Origin: Actinopolymorpha pittospori
GTDB taxonomy: Bacteria > Actinomycetota > Actinomycetes > Propionibacteriales > Actinopolymorphaceae
DNA length: 64,000 nucleotides
Direction: 5' to 3'
Assembly: GCF_014873875.1 (NCBI RefSeq)
Contig: NZ_JADBEM010000001.1
Span: 9,548,001 to 9,612,000, forward strand
Made by a program: the position numbers and the translations under genes. Below the pieces are notes generated by a model. It worked only from the letters and a program-made list of their open reading frames with translations, did not search any database and was not told where the DNA came from. Shown in pieces: positions 25,252 to 35,964 of the stretch. Position 1 is the stretch's first letter; each line of letters starts with the position of its first letter.

Positions 25252-27351
25252 TCAGGCGCTGTTCTCGGCGGGGGCGAGCCGCTCCCACAGGAACTCATAA
25301 ACCAGCGCCTGCTTGAACGCCAACTGCTCGTTGTCGGCGGCGGCGCCGTGCCCGCCTTCAATGTTCTCGTAGGAGGACACGTCGTGGCCCTGCTCGCGCA
25401 TGCGGGCCACCATCTTGCGGGCGTGTCCCGGGTGCACCCGGTCGTCCCGGGTCGAGGTCACGAACAGCACCGGCGGGTAGGGCCGGTCGGGCTGGACGTT
25501 CTGGTAGGGCGAGTACTCCTTGATGAAGGCCCAGTCGTCCTCGTCGTCGGGGTCGCCGTACTCGGCCATCCACGAGGCACCGGCCAGCATCCGGTGGTAG
25601 CGCTTCATATCCAGCAGCGGCACCTGGCTGACGATCGCGCCGAAGAGCTCGGGGTAGCGGGTGAGCATGACGCCCATCAGCAGGCCGCCGTTGCTTCCGC
25701 CCTGGATGCCGAGCTGCCCCGGCGTGGTGATGCCGCGACGCACGAGGTCACGGGCGACGGCCGCGAAGTCCTCGTAGGCGCGGAGCCGGTTTTCGCGTAG
25801 GGCGGCCCGGTGCCAGCTGGGGCCGTACTCGCCGCCGCCCCGGATGTTGGCCACGACGAGAGTGCCGCCGCGTGCGAGCCAACCGCGGCCGTTCACCGCG
25901 CTGTAGGCGGGGACGAGCGGGATCTCGAAGCCGCCGTAGCCGGTGAGGAGGGTCGGGCCGGCCGCGGCGTTGCGGTCGGAGCCGTCCGCGTCCTGGACCG
26001 GGCCGACCACGAAGTAGGCGACCTGGGTGCCGTCGTCGGAGGTCGCGAACAGCTGCCGGACGGACAGTCCGTCCACGTCGAAGAACGCCGGCGCGTGCTT
26101 GATGGGCTCCATCTCCGCACCCACCTGGCCGTAGCGCAGGGTGGACGGCTCGGTGAACCCGCTGGAGTTGAGGAAGATCTCGTCGCTCACGTCGGGATCG
26201 GTGCCGACGATGTCGGAGTTGCCGAACTCCGGTACGCCGGCCAACGGGCCCCGCGTCCACTCACCGCCCGCACTGCCCGGCGGTGTCAGCACCTCGAGCC
26301 GGCTCTTGACGTCGGCGAGGGAGTTGATGACGAGGTGGTTGCGGGTCCACGCGATGCCGCTCAGCGACGTGTGCTCGTCCGGCTCGAACAGGACCGTCAG
26401 GTCGCGGTTGCCGGCGAGGAAGTCGTCGAGCCCGGCGACCAGCAGGGCACCGGCGGGGTACTCGGTCGTACCCACCGTCCACGGCGTCCGGGTGCGGATG
26501 AGCAGCCACTCCCGGTGCGCGCCCGCGTCCGCGTCGTTCGGCACGTCGATCCGCACGAGGTCGGAGCCGACGCGGAGGTACTTCTCGAAGTTGTAGAAGT
26601 CGATCGCGCGGTGGACGAAGTCGCGTTCGAAGCCCTCGGTCGGGTCGTGTGAGGCGCTGACGGAGACGTCCTCGGGCTTGCCCTCGAAGACCGTCACGGC
26701 CTCCGACAGCGGGGTGCCGCGGGTCCACTCCTTCACGATCCGGGGGTAACCGGAGGAGGTCAGCGAGCCGGGCCCGAAGTCGGTGCCGACGTAGACGCGG
26801 TCCTCGGTGATCCATCCCACGCGGCTCTTCGCCTCCGGGAGGGTGAACCCGTCGTCGACGAAGGTCCGCTCCGCCAGGTCGAACTCGCGCAGCACCGACG
26901 CGTCCGCCCCGCCGCGGGAGAGGCTGACGAGGGCCCTGCGGAAGCCGGGACGCAGCACCTGGGCGCCCTGCCAGACCCAGTTCTCGTCGTCGGACTTCGC
27001 GAGGGCGTCGACGTCGATCAGGACGTCCCACTCCGGTTCGGCGGCGCGGTAGGACTCGAGGGTCGTACGCCGCCACAGGCCGCGCGGGTGCTCGGCGTCC
27101 TGCCAGAAGTTGTAGAGGTAGTCACCACGACGCCGGACATAAGGGATGCGCTCGTCGGAGTCGAGGACCTCCCGGATCTCGCCACGCAGCCGGTCGAAGC
27201 GGTCGCCACCGGTCAGAACCGGGAGGGCCTCGTCGTTGCGTTCGCGAACCCACTGGAGGGCGGCCTCGCCGGTGACGTCCTCCAGCCAGAGGTAGGGATC
27301 TTCTGGTCCGTCCGAGTCGTCGCGGGCGGCGGGGGCAGCGGCGTCAGTCAT
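25252..27351 (-). CDS. Prolyl oligopeptidase family serine peptidase (S9)
   Basis: 699 aa from ATG 27351. The N-terminal beta-propeller (PYLWLEDVTGEAALQWV start) precedes an alpha/beta-hydrolase domain. Catalytic Ser553 lies in IQGGSNGGLLMG, the Asp in STRDDRVHPGHA (about 636) and His668 in IEGGHGAAA. S9A enzymes cleave short proline-containing peptides, normally in the cytoplasm; no signal peptide is visible. An in-frame ATG 12 codons upstream is less likely. The gene is convergent with the M15 peptidase and 60 bases from a TetR gene on the same strand. Confidence 0.93.
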   Translation of the reverse strand: MTDAAAPAARDDSDGPEDPYLWLEDVTGEAALQWVRERNDEALPVLTGGDRFDRLRGEIREVLDSDERIPYVRRRGDYLYNFWQDAEHPRGLWRRTTLESYRAAEPEWDVLIDVDALAKSDDENWVWQGAQVLRPGFRRALVSLSRGGADASVLREFDLAERTFVDDGFTLPEAKSRVGWITEDRVYVGTDFGPGSLTSSGYPRIVKEWTRGTPLSEAVTVFEGKPEDVSVSASHDPTEGFERDFVHRAIDFYNFEKYLRVGSDLVRIDVPNDADAGAHREWLLIRTRTPWTVGTTEYPAGALLVAGLDDFLAGNRDLTVLFEPDEHTSLSGIAWTRNHLVINSLADVKSRLEVLTPPGSAGGEWTRGPLAGVPEFGNSDIVGTDPDVSDEIFLNSSGFTEPSTLRYGQVGAEMEPIKHAPAFFDVDGLSVRQLFATSDDGTQVAYFVVGPVQDADGSDRNAAAGPTLLTGYGGFEIPLVPAYSAVNGRGWLARGGTLVVANIRGGGEYGPSWHRAALRENRLRAYEDFAAVARDLVRRGITTPGQLGIQGGSNGGLLMGVMLTRYPELFGAIVSQVPLLDMKRYHRMLAGASWMAEYGDPDDEDDWAFIKEYSPYQNVQPDRPYPPVLFVTSTRDDRVHPGHARKMVARMREQGHDVSSYENIEGGHGAAADNEQLAFKQALVYEFLWERLAPAENSA

Positions 27352-27411
27352 GCCTGCCATTGTGACGCAGACCCGCAAAGGTGCCACCTGGTTGCGAGGG
27401 CGGACACGCGC

Positions 27412-28122
27412 CTAGGAGAGGTCGCGGAAGCCCACCGTGTGCGCCATCAGGTCCACCGAGGCGGTGAAGAAGGCCGTGTCGTCGGTGAACGCGCCCTTCA
27501 GGTGACCGAAGAGTTCGAGGCTGGTCGCGCCGAACACCTGGGTCCAGGCGGTGAGCGTACGGACGAGCACCGTGTCCGGAAGACCGTCGAACCCGGTGAG
27601 AGCGGCGAGCCGGGACGCCTGCTCGGCGAGGTCGCCCGACAGCTCGGGGACGCCGGTCGGCTCGTCGAGGCGGCCGGCGTTCCAGGCGTCGCGCGCGAGC
27701 CCGAGCAGCAGGTAGGGGACGCGGACGGCCGCCGCGATGGTCTCCTCGGGCGCGGCGTATCCCGGCACCGGCGAGCCGTAGACCAGCGCGTACTCGTGCG
27801 GGCTCTCCCGCGCCCACGCCCGCACGGCCCGGCACGCGGCGCGCCAGCGTCCCAGGAAGTCGTCGGGCGCCTCCGCCGCCACCGCGCTCTCCGCCCGGTC
27901 GCCGAGGGCGGTGAACGCGTCGACGATCAGCGCGGTGAGCAGCGCGTCCCGGCTCGGGAAGTAGCGGTACAGCGCGGAGGAGGCGACGCCCAGCTCACGC
28001 GCGACGGCGCGCAGGGACAGCGCGGCGACACCCGTCTCGGCGAGCTGCCGGCGCGCGATGTCCTTGATCTCCTGGGTGAACTCCGCCCGGGCGCGTTCCC
28101 GGAAGGTCCTGGTCGCGGTCAT
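27412..28122 (-). CDS. TetR/AcrR family regulator
   Basis: 236 aa. The N-terminal HTH (LSLRAVARELGVASSALYRYFP) is followed by a WHG/TetR_C-type domain with HEYALVYGSPVPGY, common in this subgroup. It is divergent from the YrdB gene. The intergenic region holds two copies of a palindrome built on GCTCTC-N4-GAGAGC, which are the natural candidates for its operator. The ligand is unknown. Confidence 0.88.
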   Translation of the reverse strand: MTATRTFRERARAEFTQEIKDIARRQLAETGVAALSLRAVARELGVASSALYRYFPSRDALLTALIVDAFTALGDRAESAVAAEAPDDFLGRWRAACRAVRAWARESPHEYALVYGSPVPGYAAPEETIAAAVRVPYLLLGLARDAWNAGRLDEPTGVPELSGDLAEQASRLAALTGFDGLPDTVLVRTLTAWTQVFGATSLELFGHLKGAFTDDTAFFTASVDLMAHTVGFRDLS

Positions 28123-28143
28123 GCCGCCAGTCTGCCACGTTCG

Positions 28144-28250
28144 TGAGCACCGCTCTCACCAGAGGTCACCGCTCTCCATCGAGAGCGATGCACTTGACAG
28201 GACCACCGTCTCCAGGGTGAACAGTGCTCTTTGTCGAGAGCAGTGCTCAC
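28144..28250. promoter_or_regulatory. Double palindromic operator with promoter (tetR / yrdB-like intergenic)
   Basis: CGCTCTC-CATC-GAGAGCG (28171-28188) and TGCTCTT-TGTC-GAGAGCA (28225-28242) have the same design, 54 bp apart. A TTGACA (28195-28200) with TGAACA 17 bases later lies between them and would drive the rightward YrdB gene. Outer sequences GTGAGCAC (28144) and GTGCTCAC (28243) form a wider inverted repeat. Repressor bound at both sites would cover the promoter. Confidence 0.7.
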
Positions 28251-28319
28251 AAACAACTCGACCGGAAACAGTGAACGAAGGCCGCCGCCGTGAGCGAGGC
28301 CGAAGAACGGAGAGTCACC

Positions 28320-28712
28320 ATGAACGCGCGGACCGGATTCACCCAGGCGAACCTGCTGCTCGTCTTCCTACTCGAACTCGGCGCCCTGGCGGCGCTTGGC
28401 TACGCGGCGTCGACGGCGAGCGAGGCCACCGCCGCACGGGTCGCCCTCGGCGTGGCCGTGCCGGTCGTCGCGGCCGTGTTGTGGGGCCTGTTCGCCGCGC
28501 CGCGGGCGCGGTTCCGGCTGCCGGCGGCGCGGCTGGCGGTGAAGGTCCTCGTCTTCGGCAGCGCCGGACTCGGCCTGGTCCTCAGCGGGCACGCGACGTC
28601 CGGGATCGCGTTCGTCGCAGTGGTCCTGCTGAACGCGCTCGCGCTCCGACTCGCTCCTCCGCGGGAGCAGAGCGTCCCGACCCCGGGCGTACCCGCCCGG
28701 GGCGTTGCCTAG
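28320..28712 (+). CDS. YrdB family (DUF2568) membrane protein
   Basis: 130 aa, four predicted membrane segments (ANLLLVFLLELGALAALGYAA, then VALGVAVPVVAAVLWGLFAAP, and two more). The AxLWGLFAAPRA motif is typical of YrdB/DUF2568. ATG 28320 has GGAGA seven bases upstream; a GTG ten codons earlier is possible. The promoter between the two palindromes suggests control by the divergent TetR. Function unknown. Confidence 0.82.
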   Translation: MNARTGFTQANLLLVFLLELGALAALGYAASTASEATAARVALGVAVPVVAAVLWGLFAAPRARFRLPAARLAVKVLVFGSAGLGLVLSGHATSGIAFVAVVLLNALALRLAPPREQSVPTPGVPARGVA

Positions 28713-28734
28713 GACCCGCTCGCGGTCGCGTGGC

Positions 28735-29502
28735 TCAGGCCGCCGTCCGCACCGGGCCGACGACCTGGAAGCGCAACCCGAGCGGGTCCCGAACCTGGGC
28801 GATCCGGCCGTGCGGGGTGTCCTGGGGCATGCTCAGGATCTCCCCGGAGAGCCTGGACACCTCCTCCAGCGCGTCGTCGGTGTCGGTGACCGCGAAGTAC
28901 GTGATCCACTGGGGCGACATGTCGGTCGTCTGCCATCGGCCGCACACCTCGTGGCCGCCGGCCTTCCAGACCGAGTAGTCGAAGGTCTCGTCCCCGATCG
29001 GCACCTGCTCGTCGTAGTCGAAGACAGCCTGGTAGAACGCGTCCGCACGAACGCTGTCCGGCGTCGCCAACTCGTTCCAGGCCACGGAGCCGGGATCGCC
29101 CCACTTGCCGGCGCCCCGGTGTTCGCGGCCCTGCCACATGCCGAAGGTCGCGCCCATCGGATCCATCAGGACGGCCATCCGACCGCTGTCCGGCACGTCC
29201 ATCGGATTCATGATCATCTTGCCGTCGTGGTGTGCCGCCGTACGCGCCGCGGTGTCCACGTCGCTCGTGGCGAGATAGACGTTCCACAGTGGTGGAGCAC
29301 CGTCAGGCTGTGGTTGCGGCGGCATCAGCGCGGCGACCGGTGTGTCGTCGGCCAGGCACACGGTGTAGTGCCCGGAGTCGGCCCCCTGGTCGGCGAACGC
29401 CCAGCCGAACACACCGCCGTAGAAGCGCCGGGCTTGCTCCAGGTCGGGCACCGTCGCGTCCACCCAACAGGGTGCACCGTCGGCGAAGTCGGTACGTCTC
29501 AT
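28735..29502 (-). CDS. VOC family protein, two glyoxalase-like domains
   Basis: 255 aa with two vicinal-oxygen-chelate repeats. Domain 1 begins APCWVDATVPDLEQARRFYG and domain 2 begins about residue 139 (VAWNELATPDSVRADAFYQ). ATG 29502 follows a GGGGGAG element. Proteins of this layout (CFP30B-like in mycobacteria) lack proven activity. Candidate roles are glyoxalase, bleomycin-type binding or dioxygenase. The 289 bases upstream hold no gene that I can see. Confidence 0.87.
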   Translation of the reverse strand: MRRTDFADGAPCWVDATVPDLEQARRFYGGVFGWAFADQGADSGHYTVCLADDTPVAALMPPQPQPDGAPPLWNVYLATSDVDTAARTAAHHDGKMIMNPMDVPDSGRMAVLMDPMGATFGMWQGREHRGAGKWGDPGSVAWNELATPDSVRADAFYQAVFDYDEQVPIGDETFDYSVWKAGGHEVCGRWQTTDMSPQWITYFAVTDTDDALEEVSRLSGEILSMPQDTPHGRIAQVRDPLGLRFQVVGPVRTAA

Positions 29503-29791
29503 CACGATCTCCCCCTCGTGCGTCCGGCGCGGCCCGTCGCGGGCGCCTCGAACGGCGGGGTGCCCGTCCGGCCCGGGTCGCGAGGCGTGTGCAAGTAGCG
29601 ATTGACAGGCAGCCACCTGCCCCGCTCACCTCAAGATTCGCACCCCAGGACGCCGGTGCGACAGCGGAACGTTCGCTCCACCCGACAAGGGGGACGCCAT
29701 TGGTCCCGGGCCGAGGATCGCCGAAGGCCCAGCTGGGGATGGAGGGTGAGGGAGATGGGGAGAATCGGGCCGTCTGGGCAGCGTTGCCCGA

Positions 29792-30406
29792 TCAGGCCTG
29801 GCGAGCGTAGGCGGTGACGAGGGCTGCCACACCGTCCGCGATGAGCTGGACCGCGATCGCGGCGAGCAACAGGCCGGCGATCCGGGTGAGCACCTCGATG
29901 CCGCTGGGCCGGAGCACCTTGACGATCAGGCCGGAGAAGCGCAGCACGAGCCAGACCGCGATCATCACCGCCGCGATGGCCGTGGCGATCGCCACGTAGT
30001 CGGTGAACCCGTCCGCCCGCTGCACGAAGAGCATCGTCGCGACGATCGCACCCGGCCCGGCCAGCAGCGGCGTGCCCAGCGGTACCAGCGCGATGTTGGT
30101 GGTGCTCTGCTGGGTCGGATTGTCCGCCTTGCCGGTCAGCAGTTCCAGCGCGACCAGGACCAGCAGCAACCCACCGGCGGCCTGTAGCGCCGGTAGTTCG
30201 ACGTGCAGGTAGGCCAGCAGCGTCTGTCCGGCCACCCCGAACACCACGATCACGCCGAGCGCGAGCGCTACCGCCTGCCACGCGGCGCGGTTGCGCTCAG
30301 CGGCGGGCCGGCCCCCGGTCAGGGCCAGGAAGATCGGCACCATGCCCGGCGGGTCCGTGATGACCAGGAGCGTCAGGAAGACCTCGCCAAACAGCTTCAG
30401 ATCCAC
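29792..30406 (-). CDS. MarC family integral membrane protein
   Basis: 204 aa with six membrane segments. MarC hallmarks are LLVITDPPGMVPIFLALT near the N-terminus and LGTPLLAGPGAIVATML in the middle. It is the usual MarC length. MarC was once thought to be a drug-resistance determinant, but its function is unproven. No linked gene suggests a role. Confidence 0.92.
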   Translation of the reverse strand: MDLKLFGEVFLTLLVITDPPGMVPIFLALTGGRPAAERNRAAWQAVALALGVIVVFGVAGQTLLAYLHVELPALQAAGGLLLVLVALELLTGKADNPTQQSTTNIALVPLGTPLLAGPGAIVATMLFVQRADGFTDYVAIATAIAAVMIAVWLVLRFSGLIVKVLRPSGIEVLTRIAGLLLAAIAVQLIADGVAALVTAYARQA

Positions 30407-30518
30407 CCGAGCACGGTAGCCTCAGCCCTTCTCCGCGCCAGATTCGCGTGCCCCGGTGAAGCCACCGGGCACGCGCGCCGCATCCGGTCGGCTCTGCAGC
30501 GTCAAGGTCGCCTGGCGC

Positions 30519-32213
<1,695 letters not shown>

Positions 32214-32217
<4 letters not shown>

Positions 32218-33560
32218 CGCGGTGCCGCAGCCCGTCGGGAGACCTCGCGGAGCACCTGGTCGAGGGTTCCGGCGCCCACCCACGGGACCGCGGGTACGCC
32301 GTGCTCGAGCAGTTGGGCGAGGGTGTTCCTGCGTTCCATTCGCCACAGGCCGAACGCCGCCTCCGTCCAGGGACCGCCGCGGTCCGGACGCGCGTTGGCC
32401 GGGAGGGTGTCGACGGCGAGCACGGAGCGACCGCTGCGCGCGAGCCGGGCCAGCAGGGCGACGCTGCGTTGGTCGAGCAGCGGGGTGAGGACGATCAGCA
32501 GGGCCTGCTGCGGGATGACCTGGCGGGCGAAGATCCCGGCGGTCGGATCGTGCGGGCCCTCGCCGTGCCGGATGTTCAGCAGCCACTCCAGCGCGGCGAC
32601 GAAGTGCCGTCGGCCGCTGCCGACCCGCAAGGCGCGGTTGCGCCCGCCGTACTCCATCAACCGCACCCGGTCACCGCGCCCGAGGTAGTGCTGCGCGATC
32701 CCGGCCGCGGCGCGGACGGTCGTGTCGAGCACGCTGGACTCCCCCTCGAACCCCTCGGAGCGGCCCGCCTCGTGCAGGACGTCGAGGATGAGCACGAGTT
32801 CGGCGTCACGGTCGGACAACGTCTGGGCGACGTGCAGTTCCCTGGTGCGCAGGGACGTCCGCCAGTCGATCCGGCGCAACCGGTCACCGGGCGCGAACTG
32901 CCGAATGCCGGCCAACTCCCCGCCCTGGCCGTACCGCCGCGACCGGTGGACGCCGACCAGGCCCGCCGCGTTGGGCATCGCCTCGTCGGCCTTGAACGGT
33001 TCGGTACTGGGAAAGACCTTCACCGCCGCGGCCCGCGACGTCACCGAACCGCTCGTCAGCAACGCGCCGCAGGCCACCGCGCGCACCCGCACGGGTGGGA
33101 CGGTGTGCCGACCCCAGCGCAGGACCCGGCCGCTCAGCGTGAACCGGGTTCGCTTCCCCGCGCCCACCGGTGCGGCCAGCGGGCGGGTGCCGTTCTGGTC
33201 GCGTATCCAGGTCAGCTCCTCCCGGCTGACCAGGGCGAAGTCGTAGGCGGCGTCGCCGTCGGCATGGACGTCGATCTCGACGTGCAGGTCGGCGCCCTCC
33301 CGCAGGTCGGAGTCCGCGGCACCGACCTCGACGGTGGGCAGCGCGCGCGGACGCCGGAGCAGGGCCACCGACGTGCCGACCGCGAACGGTGTCGCCAGCA
33401 CCACCAGGTCGACCCGACCCGTCACGACCGCGACGACCAGGAGTGCCAGGGTGAGCACGAGCGCACGCCGCAGGGCCGGGGTGGTCGACCAGCCGGCGCT
33501 GTCGGAGGCCATCACGGCGCCGCGGGCCAGGCCCTTCAGTGCGGCCAAGGATTCCGTCAC
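32214..33560 (-). CDS. DUF58 domain-containing protein
   Basis: 448 aa. Two N-terminal membrane helices (LVLTLALLVVAVVTG and following) are followed by a beta-rich domain. The DUF58 block comes next (GELAGIRQFAPGDRLRRIDW, then a VWA-like domain starting ELVLILDV). GTG 33560 lies two bases after the MoxR stop. DUF58 proteins work with MoxR AAA ATPases in assembling or maturing envelope or enzyme complexes, inferred from conserved linkage. Confidence 0.9.
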
Positions 33561-33562
33561 GT

Positions 33563-34549
33563 TCAGCCCGCGTAGGTCGGGAGCGACGCACTGGCCGGCG
33601 TGGGCACGTTCGCCAACGCCTCCGTCACCACCTGGGCCGGGTCGATCCGCTGCAGCCACATCTCCGGCCGCAGCGTGATCCGGTGTGCGAGGGCGGGTAC
33701 GACGATGTCCTTGACGTCCTCGGGTACGACGAAGTCGCGCCCGGCGAGGACCGCCTTGGCCCGGGCCAGCAGCAACAGCGCCAGCGACCCACGCGGGGAC
33801 GCGCCGACCAGGACCCGCTGGTCCGACCGCGTCGCGCGCACGATCTCGACGAGGTAGCGGCCGATGGAGTCCTCGACCGCGACGTTCTCCAGCGACTCCT
33901 GCATGGCGACCAGCGTTGGTGGGTCGACCACGGCGGCCACCTCGGACTCCTCGCGCCGGCGCACCATCCGGCGGCGCAGCACGTCGAACTCCTCCTCCGA
34001 CTCCGGATAGCCGAACGACACCCGGAGCAGGAACCGGTCGAGCTGGGCCTCCGGCAGCGGGTAGGTGCCTTCGTACTCGATCGGGTTCGCGGTCGCCAGC
34101 ACGTGGAAGGGCGTGGGCAGCTGGTGGGTGGCGCCCTCGACGGAGACCTGCTTCTCCTGCATCGCCTCGAGGAGCGCCGCCTGCGTCTTCGGCGGCGTCC
34201 GGTTGATCTCGTCGGCGAGCAGCACGTGGGTGAAGACCGGTCCGTGCCGGAAGGTGAAGTCGTGCGTGCGCTGGTCGTAGAGCAGCGAGCCCGTCACGTC
34301 CGCGGGCAGCAGGTCCGGGGTGAACTGGATCCGCCGGAACTCCACGCCGAGGGCCTGCGCGAACGTGCGCGCGGTCAGCGTCTTGCCCAGGCCGGGCAGG
34401 TCCTCCAGCAGCACGTGGCCGCCGGCCAGGATGCCGGCCAGGACGAGTTCCAGCGCCGGCCGCTTGCCCACGACGACGCCGGCCACCGCGTCAAGTACCT
34501 GTTGACACCGTTCGCTCACGGCCTGGATCGACAGCTCAGGAACGCTCAC
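33563..34549 (-). CDS. MoxR family AAA+ ATPase
   Basis: 328 aa. Walker A lies in LLEDLPGLGKTLTARTFA and Walker B in VLLADEINRTPPKTQAALL; sensor-1 is in FHVLATANPIEYEGTYPLPEAQ. The start (GTG) overlaps the stop of the upstream gene as GTGA. MoxR ATPases act as chaperones for metal-cofactor or multi-protein assemblies. With DUF58 and DUF4129 proteins it forms a standard actinobacterial operon. Confidence 0.95.
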   Translation of the reverse strand: MSVPELSIQAVSERCQQVLDAVAGVVVGKRPALELVLAGILAGGHVLLEDLPGLGKTLTARTFAQALGVEFRRIQFTPDLLPADVTGSLLYDQRTHDFTFRHGPVFTHVLLADEINRTPPKTQAALLEAMQEKQVSVEGATHQLPTPFHVLATANPIEYEGTYPLPEAQLDRFLLRVSFGYPESEEEFDVLRRRMVRRREESEVAAVVDPPTLVAMQESLENVAVEDSIGRYLVEIVRATRSDQRVLVGASPRGSLALLLLARAKAVLAGRDFVVPEDVKDIVVPALAHRITLRPEMWLQRIDPAQVVTEALANVPTPASASLPTYAG

Positions 34550-35079
34550 AGGTCCTCCACCTTCTCGACAACTGCGGCAAGCTCGGCCGGCGAGGGAAGC
34601 CGACGCGGGCGGTCAGTACTCAGAAACTCCCACATCCCGGGGCCGACCAGCTCCCGGGCGCGGTCGGCATGCTCGGTGCGGGTGATGCCGTAAGCCACCC
34701 GCAGGCGCTCGTCGACCACCGCCGCGATAGAGGGATGCACCACCCGTGCGTAGTAGTCGCGGTCGCCGCGGATGAGGTCGAGACGCTCCTCCCAGCGGCG
34801 CACGTCGGCGAACGGCCGGTCCGGTACGCCGTACACCGTCATCTCGGTGTCCTCACGCACCAGCGACTGGCTCGGCGGCGCGGGCGTCAGTGCCACCGTG
34901 AGCCGCCGGCCGAGGACGACCGCCAGCACCACGACGAAGCACAGCGCGTAGGGCACCCGGGCATGAAGGACCAGCACCAGCAGGGCGTAGGCCCCTCCCG
35001 CCGCCACGGCGGAGATCAGCAGGACCCGCAACGCGACGACGGCGTTCGCGCGGGTGAACCTGGTCCGGATGTCGGTCAT
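34546..35079 (-). CDS. Hypothetical membrane protein, MoxR operon
   Basis: 177 aa. Two N-terminal hydrophobic helices (LRVLLISAVAAGGAYALLVL and ALCFVVVLAVVLG) are followed by a cytoplasmic domain (YGVPDRPFADVRRWEERL, DYYARVVHPSIAAVVDERL). This matches a conserved but unnamed protein seen between DUF4129 and MoxR genes in actinomycetes. Both ends overlap neighbours by four bases. Confidence 0.8.
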   Translation of the reverse strand: MTDIRTRFTRANAVVALRVLLISAVAAGGAYALLVLVLHARVPYALCFVVVLAVVLGRRLTVALTPAPPSQSLVREDTEMTVYGVPDRPFADVRRWEERLDLIRGDRDYYARVVHPSIAAVVDERLRVAYGITRTEHADRARELVGPGMWEFLSTDRPRRLPSPAELAAVVEKVEDL

Positions 35080-35879
35080 CGGCGCGCGTCCTCACCCGTG
35101 GTGAGCGGTGACTCGGTGGTCGACGGGCCCCGGTCTTCGAGCGGCGACTCCGCGGCCGCCTCCGACTCCGCGGCTGCCGCCAGTTCGGCGCGCAACCGGC
35201 CGAGGGCGGCGCGCGCCTGGGTCCGCATCGACTCCTCCACCTGCGCAGGTGCGTACCTCGCCTGCCGGTACAGCTCCGCACACCTTCGCAGCACCGACGG
35301 GCTGACCTGGTGCGTCGCGAGCATCCGGGCCACGAGGTCGCCAGGGGTGTCGGACACCTCCCGGGGCGTGCCGGCCGCGGCGGCCGCCGCCTCGAGCCGG
35401 AGCCAGCACGCGATGACAGCGCGGCGCGGGTCGACCGCGTCGTCGTCCAACTCCTCGATGCCCGCCTCCACCGCGGCCCGGATCGGGGCGGCCACCTCCT
35501 CCGGCTCGGGGAGTTCGGACGTCTCGACGGCCAGCACCTGGCGGGGCCGGCGGTGCCGGAGCCAGAGCCGGACGAGGTACACGACCAGGCCGACCAGGCC
35601 GGCGAGCAGGATGACGGCGCCGACGACGGGGATGACGGCCAGCCATCCCGGTACGTCGAGGGACTGCGGCGGAGTCGCGATGGTCGGCGTCGGCATCGGA
35701 CCGGGCGGCATCGTCGGAGGCGGCGGCGGAGGCCCAGCCGGGCGAGCGCTGCCACCGGGCAGCGGAACTCCGGTGACGTCCGGACCGGACATGCCTGCGA
35801 CGACGAGAATCAGTCCGAGCAGCGCGACCACGGCGATGACCGGCCCGAAACGGCGTACGACCTGACCGACGTCTCTCAC
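35076..35879 (-). CDS. DUF4129 domain-containing membrane protein
   Basis: 267 aa. A first membrane helix (VIAVVALLGLILVVAG), a Pro-rich outer loop and a second helix (LAVIPVVGAVILLAGLVGLV) precede a cytoplasmic DUF4129 domain. The typical RRAVIACWLRLE and TPGDLVARML...LRRCAELYRQARY motifs are present. It is the first gene of the operon; its GTG follows GGGAAG. DUF4129 occurs at the end of TgpA-type transglutaminases; here it stands alone. Confidence 0.88.
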   Translation of the reverse strand: MRDVGQVVRRFGPVIAVVALLGLILVVAGMSGPDVTGVPLPGGSARPAGPPPPPPTMPPGPMPTPTIATPPQSLDVPGWLAVIPVVGAVILLAGLVGLVVYLVRLWLRHRRPRQVLAVETSELPEPEEVAAPIRAAVEAGIEELDDDAVDPRRAVIACWLRLEAAAAAAGTPREVSDTPGDLVARMLATHQVSPSVLRRCAELYRQARYAPAQVEESMRTQARAALGRLRAELAAAAESEAAAESPLEDRGPSTTESPLTTGEDARR

Positions 35880-35964
35880 CTTCCCGCCTCGCGCCGACGG
35901 ATCGTGAGGATCGTGCGGCCATCTGGGAGCTACCGGACAGACCCGAGGGTCTGCCCTGCAGACC

